Shown one piece after another: positions 63,629-64,000 of a DNA stretch of 64,000 bases (positions are counted from its first letter, which is position 1; every line of letters starts with the position of its first letter). A program made the position numbers and the translations under genes. The stretch spans positions 928,001 through 992,000 of the forward strand of contig SMSO01000035.1 in assembly GCA_004764695.1 (NCBI GenBank). Reading direction: 5' to 3'. Under the pieces are notes generated by a model. That model searched no databases. It was given only the letters and a program-made list of their open reading frames with translations, and had not been told where the DNA came from. Source of the DNA: Schizochytrium sp. TIO01 (taxonomy: Eukaryota > Sar > Bigyra > Thraustochytrida > Thraustochytriidae).

Positions 63629-64000
63629 GGTCGAATGCTTCAGTTGAAACTGGAGTTTGGAGTGTAAGTAAGAGTTGAAGTTTAAGGGTTCGACGTAAGA
63701 TTGAAGGCTGAGCTGGAGATAAGCTTGAAGTTTTATTATTGAAGTTTCGATGTCGAACTTTTACAGTTGAAGTGAAATGGCTTGCGACGAAGACTCAGAG
63801 CCATCGATCCTTGACATGTGCTGACGAGATGAGTCGTAGGCACGTATTGATCTCACGGTTAGTTTTTCGCAGGATTAAAGAATGATGCAATCACGTCAAT
63901 GGGACAGCACGAGGCATGGATGGAGGAGTACGCCGCTCACGGCCTCCGACTCTCGGAGCTTCATTGCCAAAGCCGGCCGTTACATTTGGAGTTTAGGAAA

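Larger units (their letters stand above)
59445..64000. other. 4.5-kb gene-free right end
   Basis: The left part is extremely A/T-rich (59880-60360). A GC-rich island with several overlapping open frames spans 60780-62090. Repeats follow: ATC, AATC and a long GTTGAA array. No frame shows a known domain, and the region may continue into the next gene beyond 64000. Confidence 0.6.

Noticed and set aside
63370-63678. Frame encoding Val-Glu repeats
   Set aside because: It is the GTTGAA microsatellite read in frame; the part before the repeat looks random.

Overview
The window is nuclear DNA of a protist eukaryote. I see 18 protein-coding genes, one of them cut by the left edge, and I recognise a family for all but one. 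Every gene reads as a single uninterrupted frame without introns, apart from one apparent one-base frameshift. Gaps between genes are long (0.3 to 5.8 kb), A/T-rich and full of microsatellites. The family mix suggests a flagellated stramenopile, most likely a labyrinthulomycete/thraustochytrid: a DD3-3-type ectodomain (known to me from oomycetes and Dictyostelium), a cytochrome b5-acyl-CoA dehydrogenase fusion, radial-spoke-like MORN and tubulin-polyglutamylase genes, and nearly intron-free coding. That placement is an inference; no rRNA or other marker gene is present.

Layout from left to right. 1-639: the 3' end of an ASC-1/TRIP4-like gene (+). 2.1-3.6 kb: a membrane-anchored JmjC/cupin protein (+). 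5.3-7.7 kb: a DD3-3 ectodomain-TM-SH3 receptor-like protein with the frameshift (+). 8.5-10.1 kb: a carotenoid oxygenase (-). 12.4-14.4 kb: an IucA/IucC-type siderophore synthetase (+). 15.6-17.0 kb: a 14-3-3 with a large Asn/Ala insertion (+). 17.9-18.6 kb: a MORN protein (+). 18.9-20.3 kb: a flotillin (-). 21.9-26.0 kb: a GIGYF-like GYF protein (-). 26.0-31.8 kb: a 5.8-kb gene desert. 31.8-34.7 kb: a CC2D1/Lgd homologue (+). 35.2-37.5 kb: a LIN54/tesmin CXC protein (-). 40.1-41.6 kb: a GPR180/TMEM145-like 7TM protein (+). 42.3-44.5 kb: a TTLL glutamylase (-). 47.7-48.3 kb: NAC alpha (+). 49.4-50.6 kb: a four-RPEL protein (-). 53.9-55.4 kb: the cytochrome b5-ACAD fusion (+). 56.4-58.0 kb: an unrecognised coiled-coil protein (+). 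58.5-59.4 kb: a membrane-anchored histidine phosphatase (-). 59.5-64.0 kb: gene-free, with a GC-rich island and a long GTTGAA array.

The genes do not form one pathway; this is an ordinary chromosomal mixture of trafficking (CC2D1, flotillin, 7TM), translation and mRNA control (NAC alpha, GIGYF, ASC-1-like), cytoskeleton/cilium (TTLL, MORN, RPEL) and metabolism. The points most worth following are the bacterial-type NIS siderophore synthetase, the DD3-3-TM-SH3 fusion, the 14-3-3 whose last helix is separated by about 115 residues, and the RPEL protein with a possible myristoylated, basic N terminus. I found no tRNA, rRNA, CRISPR array or convincing transposon.
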